Positions 25,717-36,162 are shown, numbered from the stretch's first letter. The stretch: DNA of 64,000 nt from Proteiniphilum propionicum (GCF_022267555.1 NZ_CP073586.1:3142501-3206500), one strand, 5' to 3'. The notes: generated from the letters alone by a model not told the origin. Program-made: numbers and translations.

Positions 25717-26493
25717 TTAATCCAATATTTTAATTTTTATATTTCTGTACCATACATCATCGCCGTGATCCTGTAAGCCTATATAACCTTCCTGATTTTC
25801 ACCTCCTGCATTCAGGAAGTCAGGCCAGTTTTTGAATTTGCTCCCGGCAACCATTTCTTTCCATGAGTCTGTCCACAGGTGATATTCTACAACATTTTCA
25901 CCATTCTGAGTATGAATAACGGTTCCTTTATACACCATAATGCCACCTGTATTCCATTCACCTGCAGGTTTTGAATTCTGTGGTACTGCAGGCACCAGAT
26001 CATACAAAGAAGCAGATTGGCGATTTCCGTCTTTTCCTAACTTGGCATCGGGATGTTTTGCATTATCAAGAATCTGATACTCGGGTGCCGATTCGTAAAT
26101 TTGTTTTCCTTCCAGCTCCTGAGCCAGATAGAACACACCACTATTTCCACCTTCAGATACTTTCCATTCGAAGGTAAGCTCGAAGTTTTTAAATTTCTGG
26201 TCGTAAATGATGTCTCCACCATCTTTTGCACCGGCTTCACCCATTCCCGATCCGTTTATCTTGATTGCACCATCTTCAATGGTCCAGGCCGAAGGCATAT
26301 CGGCACGGTTATAACCACGCCATCCTGTAAAATCTGTACCGTTGAAAAGTGTAATCCATCCTTCACCGGCTGCAGTCATCTCAACAGAGTCTGTTGCATC
26401 GGCTGTCTTAGATTGTTTGCTTGTGTTGGAACATGACATAAAAATCATTCCTGAAATAATAATTAGACTAAATACATTTAAAACATTTTTCAT
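25717..26493 (-). CDS. DUF1080 (3-keto-disaccharide hydrolase-type) lipoprotein
   Basis: 258 residues from the ATG at 26493; an in-frame start at 26547 would put 18 extra residues before a normal lipoprotein signal (MIFMSCSNTS). The DUF1080 jelly roll shows WITLFNGTDFTGWRGYN, FKNFELTFEWKVSEGGNSG (described as positions ~100-120), EYQILDNAKHPD and GYIGLQDHGDDVWYRNIKI. Members include hydrolases or lyases that act on 3-keto-glycosides produced by Gfo/Idh/MocA dehydrogenases, two of which are encoded just upstream. Confidence 0.88.
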   Translation of the reverse strand: MKNVLNVFSLIIISGMIFMSCSNTSKQSKTADATDSVEMTAAGEGWITLFNGTDFTGWRGYNRADMPSAWTIEDGAIKINGSGMGEAGAKDGGDIIYDQKFKNFELTFEWKVSEGGNSGVFYLAQELEGKQIYESAPEYQILDNAKHPDAKLGKDGNRQSASLYDLVPAVPQNSKPAGEWNTGGIMVYKGTVIHTQNGENVVEYHLWTDSWKEMVAGSKFKNWPDFLNAGGENQEGYIGLQDHGDDVWYRNIKIKILD

Positions 26494-26595
26494 AACTATT
26501 TTCTTTTTAATTAAACTGAAATTTAATTTTTTAAATACAGGGAACAACGACGAAAGAATCAGTCGTTGTCCCTTCTAACCATCAAAAGTGTAATA

Positions 26596-28065
26596 TTATG
26601 GCATATCAGGCAATTTCCATCCATTCTGATAGGAGTGCTTGATCATCTCATTTGCATATTCAATAGCATTTACCGGTTCTGTCCAAGTTTTGTTGAATGT
26701 CGGGTGTCCGTCGGTGATCTTAAATCCATCTTCAATAATGGTTTTGATAACAGCATCAGCAGGTATATTGGTGAATTGCATGTTTTCACCATCCCAGTGA
26801 AGCTCCTGGTTTAATCCTTGCAGTCTTACAGCAAGAACACCCATCACAACCATCTCATTGAAAGGGCCAGCTTCAGAGAAAGGAGACGCAGTTTCAACAC
26901 GATTTGCAGGAGATTCCTTACAAGCACGTACCCAGTCCATTTCATGCGACAAGGTAACCTCGCGCTGTGTTTTGGGCGAGTTGGGTTTGCGACCGGATAC
27001 CAGCCACGGGTTAACACCATAACAACCGCATATAAGCGTATCTTTAGATCCGTAGAAGATCACACCCCCACCCTGATCGTTCAGGTTCTTACCCGCAGGA
27101 ACACCTTCTGGACGCATTGGTTGTAAACCACCATCGTACCAGGTAACCTCAACTTCGGGCATGGCAACTTTAGGCAAGTTGTCGCGTTCAGGGAATACAT
27201 ATTTAACCATTTGAGCGTTGGGAGCACAATCTGTCAGCAACATTGTAGAAGAGCCCTGCACCTTGGTAGGATAGCCCAGATTTAATCCTTTAAACACCGG
27301 ATGTAAAATATGACAAGCCATATCACCTAATGCGCCGGTACCGAAATCCCACCATCCGCGCCAGTTCCATGGATGATAGATATTATTGAACGGACGTTTT
27401 TTTGCCGGTCCTATAAAAAGGTCCCAATTCAGTGTAGATGGAATCTTATCAGCCTGTTTAGGTGTCATCAAACCTTGCGGCCATATAGGCCTGTCAGTAA
27501 AAGCTTCAACTTTTCTCACTTCACCTATCTGACCATCTCTTATCCAGTCTATAACCTGGCGTACTCCGGGAGCTGAAGATCCCTGATTACCCATGCTTGT
27601 TGCTACTTTGTACTTTGCTGCAAGATTTGTTAACAAACGTGATTCATATACACTGTGAGTAAGTGGTTTCTGAACATACACATGTTTACCCATTGTCATA
27701 GCATCAGCGGCAATCATTGCGTGCGTATGGTCAGCCGTAGCTACAACAACAGCATCGATGCTCTTACCCAGTTCATCGTACATTTTTCTGTAATCGTAAT
27801 ACTTCTTAGCTTTCGGGTACTTATCAAACACACGCTGGCTGTACTTCCAGTCCACATCACAAAGTCCGATAATATTCTCGCTTTCAAGCCTGCTAAGGTT
27901 GGCGTTCCCCATTCCGCCAATACCTACTCCGGCAATATTCAGTTTATCACTTGGTGCAGTTTGTCCTACACTTTTCCCAAGTACCGATGAAGGTACAACG
28001 GTTAGTCCGGCAGCAGCTATTGCTCCGGTTTCTAAAAATTTTCTTCTTGTAATTTTTGATGACAT
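26596..28065 (-). CDS. Gfo/Idh/MocA oxidoreductase with Tat signal
   Basis: 489 residues. The N-terminus ITRRKFLETGAIAAAGLTVV is a twin-arginine signal, so export as a folded, cofactor-loaded protein is likely. The Rossmann start is IAGVGIGGMGNANLSRL; VVVATADHTHAMIAADAMTMG and the EKP-like motif VQKPLTHS (about 130-138) are family marks. C-terminal segments bind substrate. It is a likely periplasmic sugar dehydrogenase or keto-sugar enzyme using tightly bound NAD(H). It is 42 bp downstream of a second, divergent paralogue in the same operon. Confidence 0.9.
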   Translation of the reverse strand: MSSKITRRKFLETGAIAAAGLTVVPSSVLGKSVGQTAPSDKLNIAGVGIGGMGNANLSRLESENIIGLCDVDWKYSQRVFDKYPKAKKYYDYRKMYDELGKSIDAVVVATADHTHAMIAADAMTMGKHVYVQKPLTHSVYESRLLTNLAAKYKVATSMGNQGSSAPGVRQVIDWIRDGQIGEVRKVEAFTDRPIWPQGLMTPKQADKIPSTLNWDLFIGPAKKRPFNNIYHPWNWRGWWDFGTGALGDMACHILHPVFKGLNLGYPTKVQGSSTMLLTDCAPNAQMVKYVFPERDNLPKVAMPEVEVTWYDGGLQPMRPEGVPAGKNLNDQGGGVIFYGSKDTLICGCYGVNPWLVSGRKPNSPKTQREVTLSHEMDWVRACKESPANRVETASPFSEAGPFNEMVVMGVLAVRLQGLNQELHWDGENMQFTNIPADAVIKTIIEDGFKITDGHPTFNKTWTEPVNAIEYANEMIKHSYQNGWKLPDMP

Positions 28066-28106
28066 AAGTACTTTTTTTGGTTATTACTTGATATTAATTA
28101 TAGTTT

Positions 28107-29777
28107 TTATCCTCTTGTTATCTCTTCTTTTTCTTTATTCCAGTACATGGTTCGGCCTTCGAGATAGGCACGTGTTCCCATATGAGCCGTAATTGCCTCT
28201 TCAAAGCCCTGATCGATACCGCAGGAAGGTTGCTTTCCGTTTCTGATGCAGTCCAGCCACTCTTTAAGGTGCAGAAAGGTAGTGTTATATCGCTTTCCAC
28301 TTATAAATGAGAAGAGCAACCCGCGTTCTGCAAAATATTTTTCGGTAGCAGTTGACACAGCATCAACACTCTGTCCGGGTATATATGAGTAAAATGGTTC
28401 ACCGGGCTTTATGATTCCCTTGTCTATTTTATCACTATACTGCTCAGACCTGGGGTCTACGGTAACGGTAAGAGTGTTTCCAACCTCCATGGTAGCATCA
28501 TGGCCCATGATCTTACGGCTGCGATTAAACTGGTTGGCCAGTGTTGCTGAGTAGAGCATTGTCAGGTCCCTGTCTTTGTATTCGAATACCGTTTGCAATA
28601 CATCCGGTACGGTTCGTCCGTCCTTAAAGAAATAGACACCTCCCGAAGAGCTTGCAGATGAAGGTATACCCAGATTAAGTATCTGGTTCATTGCGTCATA
28701 CTCATGTGTTAAAAGATCTCCACTCAAACCTGTACTGTAATCCCACCAACAGCGCCATCGGAAAAATCTTTCAAGACTGAACTTTTCGCGGGGCTCTGGC
28801 CCTACATATTTTAGTAATCCTGCCGAAGTCATGTAATCCATGTACTCTTTTATACGGCCGGTATCTCCTTCAAATTGTTTCCAGTCAATATTTTTAGATG
28901 TAGCCTGTTCATGTATTGGGTATACCCATGCGCCATTAGGATCATTCCTGTTTGTACCGGTCTCTATCAAAGAAACTTTGCCCAACAACCCTTTTTCAAT
29001 GATCTGCCGTGCCCTCTCGTAGGCTTCAATCTGCCTGTTCTGGTGTCCTAACTGAAATACTAGCTGAGGGTTACTTTTCACAATCGAGCGGAGCTTGTAG
29101 GTCTCTGGTACGGTCCAGGTCATTGGCTTTTCAAGATAAACATGTTTGCCCGCCATTATGGCGTCCATAGCCATGGTACCATGCCAGTGATCGGGTGATG
29201 CAATTACTACAGCATCAACATCCGGTGCAGACAACAGTTCCTTATAATTAAGGTATCGCTTCGGTTCCGGGCCATGCTTCCCGTTCACCCCTTCCCTGTG
29301 TATATTTGCTCCTGCCTTTATAGCATCATTACCATAGACATCAAAAATATCACAAACAGCAGTAATTTCAACACGCAAGTCCTCCTGTTCCATAAAATCA
29401 CGGTAACGAGTATTGTCAGAGTCTGCTTTTGCCTGCTTAATAAGGTCTTCAACATAGCCGGGAGTAGCAAATCCCAGAGCTTGCATCAGCTGAGCACCTC
29501 TGATGCCGAAACCGACAATACCTATTTTAATAACCGGGGCATCCGATGGTATGGAAGCATAGGGTGCTACATCACTCTTGAATCGAAAAATCTCAGAAGC
29601 ATTTCTGTTTTTGTTTTCAATCTGTTTTTTTTTGTACACTCCGTATGCCATCGCCCCTAATACCGGGACAGAGGCCATCGCCTTGAGTACATCACGGCGC
29701 CCTTGAGATACTTCTTTGCCTGATGATTTTTCCCCTTCTCCATTATTGTTATTATATATCTTTTTATCTTCGTCCAT
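28107..29777 (-). CDS. Gfo/Idh/MocA oxidoreductase, large variant, Tat-type signal
   Basis: 556 residues from the ATG at 29777; a GTG at 29801 would add eight residues. A SQGRRDVLKAMASVPVLGAMAY segment near residue 25 looks like a twin-arginine signal behind an unusually long, Asn/Lys-rich N-terminus. The Rossmann motif KIGIVGFGIRGAQLM and the YLEKPMTWTVPE motif (EKP) are clear. Several insertions make it longer than the neighbouring paralogue. Together the two may oxidise and reduce sugar positions during keto-glycoside turnover. Confidence 0.88.
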   Translation of the reverse strand: MDEDKKIYNNNNGEGEKSSGKEVSQGRRDVLKAMASVPVLGAMAYGVYKKKQIENKNRNASEIFRFKSDVAPYASIPSDAPVIKIGIVGFGIRGAQLMQALGFATPGYVEDLIKQAKADSDNTRYRDFMEQEDLRVEITAVCDIFDVYGNDAIKAGANIHREGVNGKHGPEPKRYLNYKELLSAPDVDAVVIASPDHWHGTMAMDAIMAGKHVYLEKPMTWTVPETYKLRSIVKSNPQLVFQLGHQNRQIEAYERARQIIEKGLLGKVSLIETGTNRNDPNGAWVYPIHEQATSKNIDWKQFEGDTGRIKEYMDYMTSAGLLKYVGPEPREKFSLERFFRWRCWWDYSTGLSGDLLTHEYDAMNQILNLGIPSSASSSGGVYFFKDGRTVPDVLQTVFEYKDRDLTMLYSATLANQFNRSRKIMGHDATMEVGNTLTVTVDPRSEQYSDKIDKGIIKPGEPFYSYIPGQSVDAVSTATEKYFAERGLLFSFISGKRYNTTFLHLKEWLDCIRNGKQPSCGIDQGFEEAITAHMGTRAYLEGRTMYWNKEKEEITRG

Positions 29778-29987
29778 TAGATTAAAAATATTGATTTTCA
29801 CATGTATAGCTTGAACACGATTTAATCATCTGCTTGATTTAAATTAAATATCATGCTCGTCTCATACAAAATTGAAATAACAAAAAATCAGTTTTTTACA
29901 TTAAGATATATTTTAGAAAGCTATTTCTATTTCAGAATTTAGTATATCGCAAAAGTACCCGATAAAGCAAATGAACTGACTCTGCTT

Positions 29988-30467
29988 TCACTTTTTCCGG
30001 CGAAACAACAAACTGTCAAAACCAATTATTTTTGATGTTGGAAAAAGCATCAGTACCACTACTGCAGATATTATAATAAGATTTTTTTCTATCCACAAAT
30101 AAGATCCTCCAGCAGGCAATATATATTCTGCATTTAATAATGGAGGATGTGAAAGATAGTACAGAGTCAGAAAAAAAACAGCACCGTAATATCCAATATT
30201 TGAAAAAAGGCCCAATATCAACAGTAAGCCAATAAGAGTTAATCCCCATATATTTATAAAATTTGCGACAGACAGTAATATGTTATTTCCGGCAATATAC
30301 ATAAAAACAGGTGCAAAAACCCCTTGCGAGTCCATCATATAGCCATATGCAGACCAGTTTGGAGTGAATACCTTTGCCAGTCCCTCATACAAAAAATACC
30401 AACCTATTAAAATACGCAGCACAAACAGTGAGTATAATTGTAATTTGCTATAATGTATTGATTGCAT
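29988..30467 (-). CDS. DoxX-family membrane protein
   Basis: 159 residues with four hydrophobic spans. The N-terminal LFVLRILIGWYFLYEGLAKV is the DoxX signature. DoxX proteins are subunits or partners of membrane quinol/thiosulfate oxidoreductases in some species. Here the gene heads the keto-sugar cluster, about 210 bp from the large Gfo/Idh/MocA gene, and could pass electrons from periplasmic sugar oxidation to quinones; that is inference. Confidence 0.8.
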   Translation of the reverse strand: MQSIHYSKLQLYSLFVLRILIGWYFLYEGLAKVFTPNWSAYGYMMDSQGVFAPVFMYIAGNNILLSVANFINIWGLTLIGLLLILGLFSNIGYYGAVFFLTLYYLSHPPLLNAEYILPAGGSYLWIEKNLIIISAVVVLMLFPTSKIIGFDSLLFRRKK

Positions 30468-31111
30468 TTTTTTACGGCTTAAAAGATTGTCATCTTGCTT
30501 TTTTATGAAGCAAAATGCACCCGTAAAAGTAAGACAAATAATTTTGAAAATGAAATTTTATTGTTTTATTATCACAATCATGCAAGACAAATTGTCAATA
30601 TTGATGCTTTTCGACTGTTTTTACTGACAATGCTATATAAAAAACGTCATAATAAATTCGGATTTCTTTTATCACTTTATTCATCTTTCACTTATGTTTT
30701 GATTAGAGCTGAAAACAGTTTCGGGAAAGTTGTAAATTTGTTCATTCGTTTTTTTTTATCTACTTTTATGGTCTAAAAGTCTTGAAATATTAGTCACGGT
30801 AGCTGGCAATTCACTGCTCCCGGCAGATTATTTTCAATAAATAATCACTTTATCACTGTATTTACAGAGATAAGCAAGTTATTTATAAACAATTGAAATT
30901 ACGAATTGAAATAAACAATACACACGATAAATTGTTTTTTAATTTGTAAAGAGGTATGATTGTCCGGTTTTTTCGAAAATTACTTACAATTTACTGATTA
31001 TTGAATTGATTTGTACTTCGCATCGTGCAGTTGTCAATCGGTTTATTGCGTGAGTATTGGGTATATATTTGCCAGATTATTAAAGAGATGTAAAAAATAA
31101 AAAACAGAATA
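30468..31111. other. 644-bp AT-rich divergent intergenic region
   Basis: Lies between the leftward doxX cluster and the rightward acyl-CoA ligase. It holds a TATATTTG -7-like box at 31064-31071 for the ligase. A short frame at 30495-30776 has no protein-like features. Nothing else stands out. Confidence 0.5.
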
Positions 31112-32767
31112 ATGACCCAAAACACTTTTTTAGGCTCAATTGAGCAAAGTATTCGAAATCATTGGAATATGCCGGCCATGACCGATTTTAATGGCAAAAC
31201 CTTTTATTACAAAGACTTTGCCCTTGAAATAGATCGGCTGCACGACTTTTTTAAATCTGCTGGGATAGAACGTGGGGACAAAATCTCGGTGTGTGGTAGA
31301 AACTCCGCCAACTGGGCTATAGTCTTTTTTGCAACTCTCTCTTATGGCGCTGTCTCGGTAAGCATACTTCATGAATTCGATAAAGAGAGCGTACAGTTCA
31401 TAGTGAATCATTCCGATTCAAAAATGTTTTTCGTGGATGAGAATATCTGGGGCGAAGTTGACGAAACCACCATCCCCAAAGTGGAAACTGTTTTCTCTCT
31501 CGACAATTTCTCACTCATAAAAACTGCCTCAAAAGAATTTGAAGTGTTTGTGCAGAATGCACCTGCATTTTTCGAAAAAAAGTATGAGAAGGGTTTCTTT
31601 GTCAACGATATCTCTTTCCGTACCGATAAACCGGAGGAACTGGCTGTCATCAACTACACTTCGGGAACAACAAGTAGCCCTAAAGGTGTGATGATACCCT
31701 ACCGTAGCCTGTGGTCGAATACTAAATTTGCCAACGACAATCTGGAGTTTATTTTTTCGGGCGACAATATTGTATGTATGTTACCAATGGCACATACGTA
31801 TGGACTGGCTTTTGAAGTTCTCAATTCCATATCAATGGGTTGCCACATCCATTTTCTGGGGAAAACCCCTTCTCCGAAAATACTGCTCGAAACATTCGCG
31901 AAAGTTAAACCAAAGCTGATTCTTGCCGTTCCACTCATAATAGAGAAAATTGTTACCAGAAACGTTTTACCCAAGCTGAAACATGGAGCTGCCGGGACAC
32001 TAGTTAAAATACCGCTGCTAAACTACATAGTGCATGCGAAGGTACGAAAATTGATGATGGCATTTTTCGGCGGGAACCTGGTAGAGGTTGTTATTGGTGG
32101 TGCTGCACTCAACTCAGACGTGGAGAAGTTTCTCCGGAAAATCAGATTCCCATACACCGTTGGGTATGGTATGACTGAATGCGGTCCACTTATCTCCTAC
32201 TCCTTCTGGACTGAGTTCAAAGAGCGTTCATGTGGAAAAGTTGTGGACAGAATGCAGGTGAGAATTGACTCCGAAGATCCACAGAACGTTGTTGGAGAGA
32301 TTCTCACAAAGGGTGCAAATGTTATGCTGGGATATTATAAAAATGAAGAGGCAACAAAGAAGTCGTTCACAAAAGACGGATGGCTAAAGACTGGTGACCT
32401 GGGTACTCTGGACAAAGACAATTACGTCTTTATCAGGGGACGAAATAAAAACATGATACTGGGACCTTCGGGGCAAAATATCTATCCCGAAGAGATTGAA
32501 GAAAAAATTAACGCTTATACCTATGTTAGCGAGTCACTAGTGATTGAAGAAAATGAAAAACTTATTGCTCTTATTGTACCCGACAAAGATACATTACAGG
32601 AACATGGAGTTAATGAACCTAAAATAATACCCTTCTTAGAGCAACTGATAAACGAGGTTAATAGCAAACTGCCATCATACAGCAGGATAACCTCCATCCG
32701 CATTCAGGAAGAGGAGTTTGAGAAGACACCCAAACGAAGTATAAAGCGATTTAAATATCAGAAGTAA
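31112..32767 (+). CDS. long-chain acyl-CoA ligase / AMP-binding enzyme
   Basis: 551 residues of the ANL adenylate-forming superfamily. Motifs in order: the P-loop-like YTSGTTSSPKGVM (about 178-190), AHTYGLAFEVL, GYGMTECGPL (about 350-359), KTGDLG (about 428) and RGRNKNMILGPSGQNIYPEEIE (hinge, about 446). The final catalytic Lys lies in TPKRSIKRFKYQK. It activates a fatty acid or other carboxylate with ATP and CoA. Chain length is not readable. It is a single gene that converges with carB through a shared terminator. Confidence 0.9.
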   Translation: MTQNTFLGSIEQSIRNHWNMPAMTDFNGKTFYYKDFALEIDRLHDFFKSAGIERGDKISVCGRNSANWAIVFFATLSYGAVSVSILHEFDKESVQFIVNHSDSKMFFVDENIWGEVDETTIPKVETVFSLDNFSLIKTASKEFEVFVQNAPAFFEKKYEKGFFVNDISFRTDKPEELAVINYTSGTTSSPKGVMIPYRSLWSNTKFANDNLEFIFSGDNIVCMLPMAHTYGLAFEVLNSISMGCHIHFLGKTPSPKILLETFAKVKPKLILAVPLIIEKIVTRNVLPKLKHGAAGTLVKIPLLNYIVHAKVRKLMMAFFGGNLVEVVIGGAALNSDVEKFLRKIRFPYTVGYGMTECGPLISYSFWTEFKERSCGKVVDRMQVRIDSEDPQNVVGEILTKGANVMLGYYKNEEATKKSFTKDGWLKTGDLGTLDKDNYVFIRGRNKNMILGPSGQNIYPEEIEEKINAYTYVSESLVIEENEKLIALIVPDKDTLQEHGVNEPKIIPFLEQLINEVNSKLPSYSRITSIRIQEEEFEKTPKRSIKRFKYQK

Positions 32768-32800
32768 ATAATCAGTGAGATCATTCAAAATAGGAATATA

Positions 32801-32842
32801 AAAAAAGAGGGTGTCATAATGTGACTTTACCCTCTTCTTTTT
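32801..32842. terminator. bidirectional terminator between acyl-CoA ligase and carB
   Basis: AAAAAAGAGGGT at 32801-32812 pairs with ACCCTCTTCTTTTTT at 32828-32842. An inner GTCA/TGAC stem sits around TAATG. The A-run and T-run on either side suit termination from both strands. Confidence 0.85.
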
Positions 32843-32889
32843 TGGTAGATGTATCAATGTCTCTCTTTCACTTTATCAAACGGCCGTGG

Positions 32890-35800
32890 TCAATACTCAT
32901 CCCAGCTCTTTATCTCAATATCTTCAAGATCCTTCTTGCAGAAAGCGGTGATAAAAGCGCTAGCAAGCCTGGCGTTAGTAATGAGAGGAATATTGTAATC
33001 CACTGCAGCACGGCGAATAATGTAACCGTTTGTCAGCTCCCTGCGAGTTACGTTTTTGGGAATATTAATAATCAAGTCGAATTGTTTTTCTGAAATCATT
33101 TTCTTGATGTTATTATCACCATCTTCATCAGGCCAGTTGACATCGGTCGCCATAATGCCGTTATCTTCCAGAAACTTCTGCGTACCGTGGCTGGCATAGA
33201 GATCATACCCTCGCTCTCCAAGCAGCTTGCATGCCTCAAGCAGATCAACTTTAGACTTCATCTCACCCGAAGAGATAAGAATTCCCTTTTTAGGTATTCT
33301 GTACCCAACAGAGAGCATCGACTTAAGGATTGCCTCTGAAAAATCATCTCCTATACAGCCTACTTCACCGGTGGAAGCCATATCCACACCAAGCACCGGA
33401 TCGGCATTCTGCAGGCGAGAGAATGAGAACTGCGATGCTTTAACTCCAATATATTCCAGATCAAACACCGAGCTGTCGGGTTTGGTATAGGGAGCATCCA
33501 GCATGATGCGGGTTGCTGTCTCTATAAAATTGTGTTTAAGGACCTTAGATACAAACGGGAATGAACGCGATGCTCTCAGATTGCACTCTATTACTTTTAT
33601 ATCGTTATTTTTGGCGAGATACTGAATATTAAAAGGGCCACTGATATTAAGCTCTCTGGCAATCTGCTTCGATATCTTCTTAACGCGTCGCATGGTCTCA
33701 AAATAGATTTTTTGAGCAGGAAAAACAAGAGTGGCATCGCCTGAGTGAACACCTGCAAACTCCACATGTTCAGAGATAGCATATTCAACCACCTCACCCT
33801 CTCTGGCCACAGCATCAAACTCAATCTCCTTGGCATTTTGCATAAAGCAGGAGACAACTACGGGATATTCTTTCGATACGTTTGAAGCCATCTTCAAGAA
33901 GGTGTGCATCTGCTCCTTGTCATAACACACATTCATTGCAGCGCCTGAGAGCACGTAAGAGGGACGGATAAGCACCGGGAAACCCACCTCATCAATAAAT
34001 AAATCAATCTCTTCAAAGCTGCTCATCTCTTTCCATCGCGGCTGATCAATACGCAGCTCATCGAGCATAGCAGAGAACTTATGGCGATTTTCTGCCCGGT
34101 CTATGGAGAGTGGTGAAGTACCCAGGACAGGTACGTTTTGCCTGTGCAGCTTCATAGCTAAGTTGTTAGGAATCTGCCCCCCTACAGAGACAATCACCCC
34201 TTTAGGATGCTCAATATCTATAACATCCATAACACGTTCAAACGTAAGCTCATCGAAATAGAGCCTGTCGCACATATCATAATCGGTTGATACCGTTTCA
34301 GGATTGTAGTTTATCATCACCGATGCATAACCCAGATCACGGGCTGTTTGCACGGCGTTGACCGAACACCAGTCGAATTCCACTGACGAACCAATTCTAT
34401 ACGCACCTGATCCCAGAACTATAACAGCCTCCTTATCCTCTTTCACCGTGTGGCGACTATCACCTCTACCATAGGTGAAGTAGAGATAATTTGTTTTGTC
34501 TGGATGCTCCGAAGCAACGGTATTGATTCGTTGCACAGATGGTACAACCTGCAATTTTTTCCTGTGATTGCGCACCCTGATTAAATCATTTTCGAGGGTT
34601 CCCTGAGGATCTTCCACAAAACGGGCAATCTGGAAATCGGAAAAGCCAAGACGTTTTGCCTCTCTAAGTACATTTTCCGGTAGCTCTTCTATCTTATTGT
34701 ATGCAGAGAGTACCTTTGAATAGTTGTATATATTCTCCAGCTTCTCCAGGAACCAGCGATCTATCTTTGTCAGTTCCTCAATTTTTTCTACACTATACCC
34801 TTTATCCAACGCATCAGCGATGGCGAAGATACGCATATCGGTAGGTTTGTATAGTGCCTCTTCCACATCATCGAAAGTCATCTCCCTGTTTCCCACAAAA
34901 CCGTGCATTCCCTGCCCGATCATTCGTAGCCCTTTCTGGATAATTTCTTCAAACGATTTGCCAATAGACATTATCTCTCCAACCGACTTCATGGAAGAAC
35001 CAATCTCGTGACTCACACCATAGAACTTATTAAGGTCCCAACGAGGTATCTTCACAATCATATAATCTACCTCGGGTGCCACGTAAGCAGAATTTGGCGT
35101 TCCCATTTCACCTATCTGGTCCAGTGAATAGCCCAAGGCCAGCTTGGTAGCCACAAAAGCCAGAGGATACCCCGATGCTTTGGAGGCTAGAGCAGACGAA
35201 CGGCTCAGGCGAGCATTGATCTCTATTATTCGATAGTCGTTTGTTTCGGCATTAAATGCATACTGTATGTTGCACTCACCCACAATCCCAATATGTTTAA
35301 CTACCCTCCGGGCAACATCCTCAAGCAAGGCTACCTGTTTTTTGGCAAGGGTGATGATGGGGGCCACCACAATACTTTCGCCGGTGTGGATACCCAGCGG
35401 ATCAAAATTCTCCATAGGCACAACGGTAAAACAGTGGCCTTTCTTGTCACGTATAACCTCAAACTCAATCTCTTTCCAACCTTTGAGGCTCTCTTCCACA
35501 AGTATCTGATCTGAAAAAGAGAGGGCACTTTTGCAAAGTTCGATAAACTCCTCTTCGTTTTCGCAAATACCTGACCCTTGCCCTCCCAAGGCGTAAGCCG
35601 ATCGAACCATAATGGGAAAACCAATTTCACGGGCAGCTAGCAGTGCATCGTCAATACTCTCCACAGCATGTGAGTGGGGAGTCTTTGCTTCAATCTCATT
35701 CAACTTTTTCACAAAGAGATCACGATCCTCAGTAATCATAATAGCATCGACCGAAGTGCCCAGCACGCGAACCCCATATTTTTCAAGCGTACCGTTCAGG

Positions 35801-36102
35801 TACAATTCCGTTCCGCAGTTCAGCGCTGTCTGTCCGCCAAAAGCCAGTAGTATGCCATCTGGCTGTTCCTTGCAAATTACTTTCTCCACAAAATAGGGCG
35901 TAATGGGCAGGAAGTAAACTGTATCGGCTACTCCTTCAGAGGTTTGTATGGTTGCGATATTGGGGTTGATCAACACTGTTTCTATTCCCTCTTCACGCAT
36001 TGCTTTCAATGCCTGCGAGCCGGAGTAATCGAACTCCCCTGCCTGTCCGATCTTCAGGGCACCGGAACCCAGTAAAATAACTTTCTTGATTGATTTATCC
36101 AT
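32890..36102 (-). CDS. carB: carbamoyl-phosphate synthase large subunit
   Basis: 1070 residues, the normal full length. Two homologous ATP-grasp halves are evident: the first begins KVILLGSGALKIGQAGEFDYSG, the second near residue 560 with VIVLGSGAYRIGSSVEFDW. The C-terminal MGS-like allosteric domain contains KGILISSGEMKSKVDLL and ASHGTQKFLEDNG. It makes carbamoyl phosphate for pyrimidine and arginine synthesis. Normally ammonia comes through CarA; the only upstream carA-like gene here is a 150-residue remnant without the glutaminase domain, so the ammonia source is in question. Confidence 0.96.
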   Translation of the reverse strand: MDKSIKKVILLGSGALKIGQAGEFDYSGSQALKAMREEGIETVLINPNIATIQTSEGVADTVYFLPITPYFVEKVICKEQPDGILLAFGGQTALNCGTELYLNGTLEKYGVRVLGTSVDAIMITEDRDLFVKKLNEIEAKTPHSHAVESIDDALLAAREIGFPIMVRSAYALGGQGSGICENEEEFIELCKSALSFSDQILVEESLKGWKEIEFEVIRDKKGHCFTVVPMENFDPLGIHTGESIVVAPIITLAKKQVALLEDVARRVVKHIGIVGECNIQYAFNAETNDYRIIEINARLSRSSALASKASGYPLAFVATKLALGYSLDQIGEMGTPNSAYVAPEVDYMIVKIPRWDLNKFYGVSHEIGSSMKSVGEIMSIGKSFEEIIQKGLRMIGQGMHGFVGNREMTFDDVEEALYKPTDMRIFAIADALDKGYSVEKIEELTKIDRWFLEKLENIYNYSKVLSAYNKIEELPENVLREAKRLGFSDFQIARFVEDPQGTLENDLIRVRNHRKKLQVVPSVQRINTVASEHPDKTNYLYFTYGRGDSRHTVKEDKEAVIVLGSGAYRIGSSVEFDWCSVNAVQTARDLGYASVMINYNPETVSTDYDMCDRLYFDELTFERVMDVIDIEHPKGVIVSVGGQIPNNLAMKLHRQNVPVLGTSPLSIDRAENRHKFSAMLDELRIDQPRWKEMSSFEEIDLFIDEVGFPVLIRPSYVLSGAAMNVCYDKEQMHTFLKMASNVSKEYPVVVSCFMQNAKEIEFDAVAREGEVVEYAISEHVEFAGVHSGDATLVFPAQKIYFETMRRVKKISKQIARELNISGPFNIQYLAKNNDIKVIECNLRASRSFPFVSKVLKHNFIETATRIMLDAPYTKPDSSVFDLEYIGVKASQFSFSRLQNADPVLGVDMASTGEVGCIGDDFSEAILKSMLSVGYRIPKKGILISSGEMKSKVDLLEACKLLGERGYDLYASHGTQKFLEDNGIMATDVNWPDEDGDNNIKKMISEKQFDLIINIPKNVTRRELTNGYIIRRAAVDYNIPLITNARLASAFITAFCKKDLEDIEIKSWDEY

Positions 36103-36162
36103 TTATATTTACTTATATATATTGCTTAGTGTATTACTAAAATATTTAAAATATAGTTCTTA

